From JAVBQU01 sp031548675 (GTDB taxonomy: Bacteria > Bacteroidota > Bacteroidia > Bacteroidales > P3), in the NCBI GenBank assembly GCA_031548675.1, contig JAVBQU010000158.1:1-6790 (forward strand): a DNA stretch of 6,790 nt, read 5' to 3'. The translations under genes and the position numbers were made by a program. Below are positions 4,874 to 6,790 of the stretch, piece by piece. Below the pieces are notes generated by a model. It had not been told where the DNA came from, did no database searches, and saw nothing but the letters and a program-made list of their open reading frames with translations. Within the stretch, counting starts at the first letter, position 1. Each line of letters opens with the position of its first letter.

Positions 4874-6424
4874 ATGAACAAAGAACTCATCATTAAAGCA
4901 AATCCAAATGAAGTTGAAATTGCTTTGGTTGAAGATAAATTCTTAGTAGAACTTCACAAAGAAAAAAGCAGCAGCGAACATTTGGTTGGCGATATTTACC
5001 TCGGCAAGGTAAAAAAAATCATGTCGGGTTTAAATGCCGCATTTGTTGATGTAGGGTATGAAAAAGATGCATTTTTACATTATCTCGATTTAGGTCCTCA
5101 GTTTAATTCTTTCAGCAAGTTTACAAAAATTGCTTTGTCCGGCAACGTGCCTCAAACGAATATGAATTCGTTTAAGTTAGAGCCTGAAATTGACAAAGCA
5201 AGTAAAATCCACAGTGTAATAAAATCGGGACAATTGGTTTTGGTACAAATTGCCAAAGAACCGATATCAACGAAAGGTCCCAGAATAACATCCGAAATCT
5301 CTTTAGCAGGCAGATACATCGTACTTACCCCCTTTTCAAATCGTATTTCTATTTCTCAAAAAATTAAAAACGAGAATGAACGAAACAGATTGAAAAGATT
5401 AATACTAAGTATCCGTCCTGAAAATTTCGGCGTTATTATCCGCACTGTATCCGAAGGAAAAAATGTCGCAGAATTGGATGCCGACATGAAAGATCTTTTG
5501 CAGAAATGGGAAACAATTAAGAGAAACCTGGCTAATGCCTCAGGACCTCAAAAAATCATTTCTGAATTGGATAAAACATCGGTAATGCTTCGCGACCTGC
5601 TTAATAAAGATTTCAACAGTATCACTACTGATAGTGCAGAAATTTATGAAGAGGCTAAGCATTACATTAAAACTATTGCTCCTGAAAAGGAAGATATTGT
5701 AAAGTTCTACAAAAGCAAAGTTCCTATTTTCGAAGCTTTCAACCTCGAAAAACAAATTAAGGGTTCGTTTGGAAAAATAGTTCCGTTAAAAGGTGGAGTA
5801 TATCTGATTATAGAACACACCGAAGCTATGCATGTGATTGATGTAAATAGCGGACATCGTATCAATCCCGACGAAAACCAAGAAACAAATGCGCTTGCTG
5901 TAAACCTCGAAGCAGCCAAAGAAATAGCTCGCCAGCTGCGTTTAAGAGATATTGGAGGTATCATTGTTATTGATTTTATTGATTTACATTTATTGGAAAA
6001 TCGTAAAATTCTATATAGCACCATGAAAGAGGAAATGGCAAAAGACAATGCCAAACACACTATACTGCCTCCTAGCAAATTTGGTTTAATTGAAATTACC
6101 CGTCAAAGAGTTCGACCTCAAACTCAGGTTGAAGTGTTAGAAAAATGTCCGGCTTGCAATGGAACAGGAAAAATACAATCCAGTATCTTGATTATCGATG
6201 AAATAGAAAATAATCTTCGTTATTTGATTCAAGAGCAAAACGAAAAGCATCTTAAAATTTCTGTCAGCGTTTATATTCATGCATTCTTAACCAAAGGTTT
6301 GTTATCAAAGCAAATTAAATGGTTCTTTAAGTTTAAACAATGGATAGAAATCATGCCTACACATTCACACCATGTTTTAGAATATCATTTTTTCAATAAG
6401 AATAATGATGAAATTAAAATCTAA
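4874..6424 (+). CDS. rng: Ribonuclease G/E family endoribonuclease
   Basis: RNase G/E enzymes cut single-stranded AU-rich RNA in mRNA decay and rRNA maturation. The 516 residues are close to RNase G (about 490 in E. coli) and lack the long C-terminal scaffold of proteobacterial RNase E. The N-terminal S1-type domain starts at GDIYLGKVKKIMSGLNAAFVDVG (residues 39-61). It is interrupted at about 75-115 by an insertion of roughly 18 residues relative to E. coli RNase G, then resumes at LVLVQIAKEP and TKGPR. The Mg2+-binding catalytic aspartates are D323 (HVIDVNSG) and D367 (IVIDFID). The zinc-link that joins subunits is C425-P-A-C428. The signature ARQLRLRDIGGIIVIDF (352-368) is intact. The ATG at 4874 fits the family N-terminus. 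The gene lies 53 bases after a strong terminator, so it needs its own promoter, although none matches the consensus well, and it ends in its own hairpin. Family call is certain; G versus E naming is by size. Confidence -1.
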   Translation: MNKELIIKANPNEVEIALVEDKFLVELHKEKSSSEHLVGDIYLGKVKKIMSGLNAAFVDVGYEKDAFLHYLDLGPQFNSFSKFTKIALSGNVPQTNMNSFKLEPEIDKASKIHSVIKSGQLVLVQIAKEPISTKGPRITSEISLAGRYIVLTPFSNRISISQKIKNENERNRLKRLILSIRPENFGVIIRTVSEGKNVAELDADMKDLLQKWETIKRNLANASGPQKIISELDKTSVMLRDLLNKDFNSITTDSAEIYEEAKHYIKTIAPEKEDIVKFYKSKVPIFEAFNLEKQIKGSFGKIVPLKGGVYLIIEHTEAMHVIDVNSGHRINPDENQETNALAVNLEAAKEIARQLRLRDIGGIIVIDFIDLHLLENRKILYSTMKEEMAKDNAKHTILPPSKFGLIEITRQRVRPQTQVEVLEKCPACNGTGKIQSSILIIDEIENNLRYLIQEQNEKHLKISVSVYIHAFLTKGLLSKQIKWFFKFKQWIEIMPTHSHHVLEYHFFNKNNDEIKI

Positions 6425-6433
6425 AACTCATCA

Positions 6434-6484
6434 AATATATAAAAATGGGAGATAAACTAAGTTTATCTGCCATTTTTATATATT
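6434..6484. terminator. Intrinsic terminator after rng
   Basis: AATATATAAAAATGG (6434-6448) pairs perfectly with CCATTTTTATATATT (6470-6484). Above a G/G mismatch, AGATAAAC (6450-6457) pairs with GTTTATCT (6461-6468), leaving a 3-base TAA loop. The outer stem carries A on one side and T on the other, so it can act in both directions. It lies 10 bases after the rng stop. Confidence -1.
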
Positions 6485-6512
6485 CTGCACAATTTATACA
6501 CTTTGTAACTTT

Positions 6513-6538
6513 TTTGTAACAATTAGGCAGTAATTTTG
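6513..6538 (+). promoter_or_regulatory. Upstream promoter-like element of the DUF47 gene
   Basis: TTTG (6513-6516) and TAATTTTG (6531-6538, then CAAA) resemble the -33 and -7 boxes of Bacteroidota promoters. The 14-base gap is shorter than the usual roughly 20, so the -33 call is weak. The predicted start is near 6545. Confidence -1.
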
Positions 6539-6579
6539 CAAACGTTTTTATGCAAAGAATATTTATACAGTTCAGAGAT

Positions 6580-6605
6580 TTTGTAATGATTTTTTTTTAC
6601 CTTTG
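6580..6605 (+). promoter_or_regulatory. Downstream promoter-like element of the DUF47 gene
   Basis: TTTG (6580-6583) and TACCTTTG (6598-6605, then CAA) repeat the layout of the element 67 bases upstream, with the same 14-base gap. The -7 box is an exact consensus match and would give a leader of about 60 bases to the ATG at 6671. Confidence -1.
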
Positions 6606-6670
6606 CAATAATGTAAGCATTCGCATTTCAATTATACTTTCGAATATAAATTCTCTTAATATTATCCTGA

Positions 6671-6790
6671 ATGAATATTAATACCATTTTTAGCATTTTT
6701 ATCCCCAAAGAAACCAAGTTTTTTCCCCTGCTTAAAGAGAGTGCCAATACATTGGTTAAAGCAGCCGATTGTGCACATGAGCTTTTCAGT
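6671..6790 (+). CDS. DUF47 / PhoU-like protein, N-terminal part (cut by window edge)
   Basis: Forty codons are open from the ATG at 6671 to the window end. The start, MNINTIFSIFIPKETKFFPL followed by LKESANTL and a helical run containing ADCAHELF, resembles the N-terminus of the DUF47 (PhoU_div, YkaA-like) family: a short N-terminal segment, then K-F-F-P-L and the first long helix of a PhoU-type bundle. Members usually sit just before a PiT inorganic phosphate transporter gene and are thought to modulate it. The partner would lie beyond 6790 and cannot be seen. The ATG was chosen because it places the conserved segment at residue 1 and follows a strong -7 box. The call rests on only 40 residues. 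Confidence -1.
   Translation, partial: MNINTIFSIFIPKETKFFPLLKESANTLVKAADCAHELFS

Noticed and set aside
5540..6078. Minus-strand frames of 71 and 123 codons inside rng
   Set aside because: They are antisense shadows of a conserved coding region with all RNase G motifs in the other strand, and show no motifs of their own.
1..6790. CRISPR array, insertion sequence, prophage, tRNA or defence system
   Set aside because: No spaced identical repeats, transposase motifs, terminal inverted repeats with target duplication, cloverleaf or defence-type domains are visible. The repeats found are single pairs tied to promoters and terminators.

Overview
The window looks like chromosomal DNA from a member of the Bacteroidota. 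It is AT-rich, the start codons lack Shine-Dalgarno sequences, and several -7 boxes match the TAnnTTTG pattern typical of this phylum. The gene contents also fit: a secreted protein with SprB-like repeats, the order mutY / HU / very small basic protein / RNase G, and the start of a DUF47 (PhoU-like) gene. No finer assignment is justified from sequence alone.

Left part (1 to about 2900) is lineage-specific. A minus-strand gene encodes a secreted protein with two SprB-like modules and no recognisable type IX sorting domain. It faces away from a plus-strand gene for a 323-residue helix-turn-helix regulator. The roughly 570 bases between them hold a -7 box for each gene and, before the regulator, a cluster of direct and inverted repeats that looks like an operator. 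The secreted-protein frame runs straight through what looks like its own intrinsic terminator, so its tail is probably read-through of intergenic DNA.

Middle and right part (2992 to 6424) is core housekeeping. mutY (adenine glycosylase, 8-oxoG repair) is on the minus strand and converges with the regulator. Divergent from it across about 300 bases is an HU-family gene, followed 19 bases later by a 29-codon, extremely basic ORF that looks like a small ribosomal protein. A very strong 24-bp-stem terminator ends that pair. Next comes rng (RNase G/E family), with all catalytic and zinc-link residues, closed by a second strong hairpin.

The right end carries two similarly built promoter-like elements and the first 40 codons of a DUF47 protein, cut by the window edge.

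I found no mobile element, CRISPR array, tRNA, rRNA or obvious defence system. The points most worth a second look are the small basic protein, the ORF that reads through its own terminator, and the operator-like repeats before the regulator gene.
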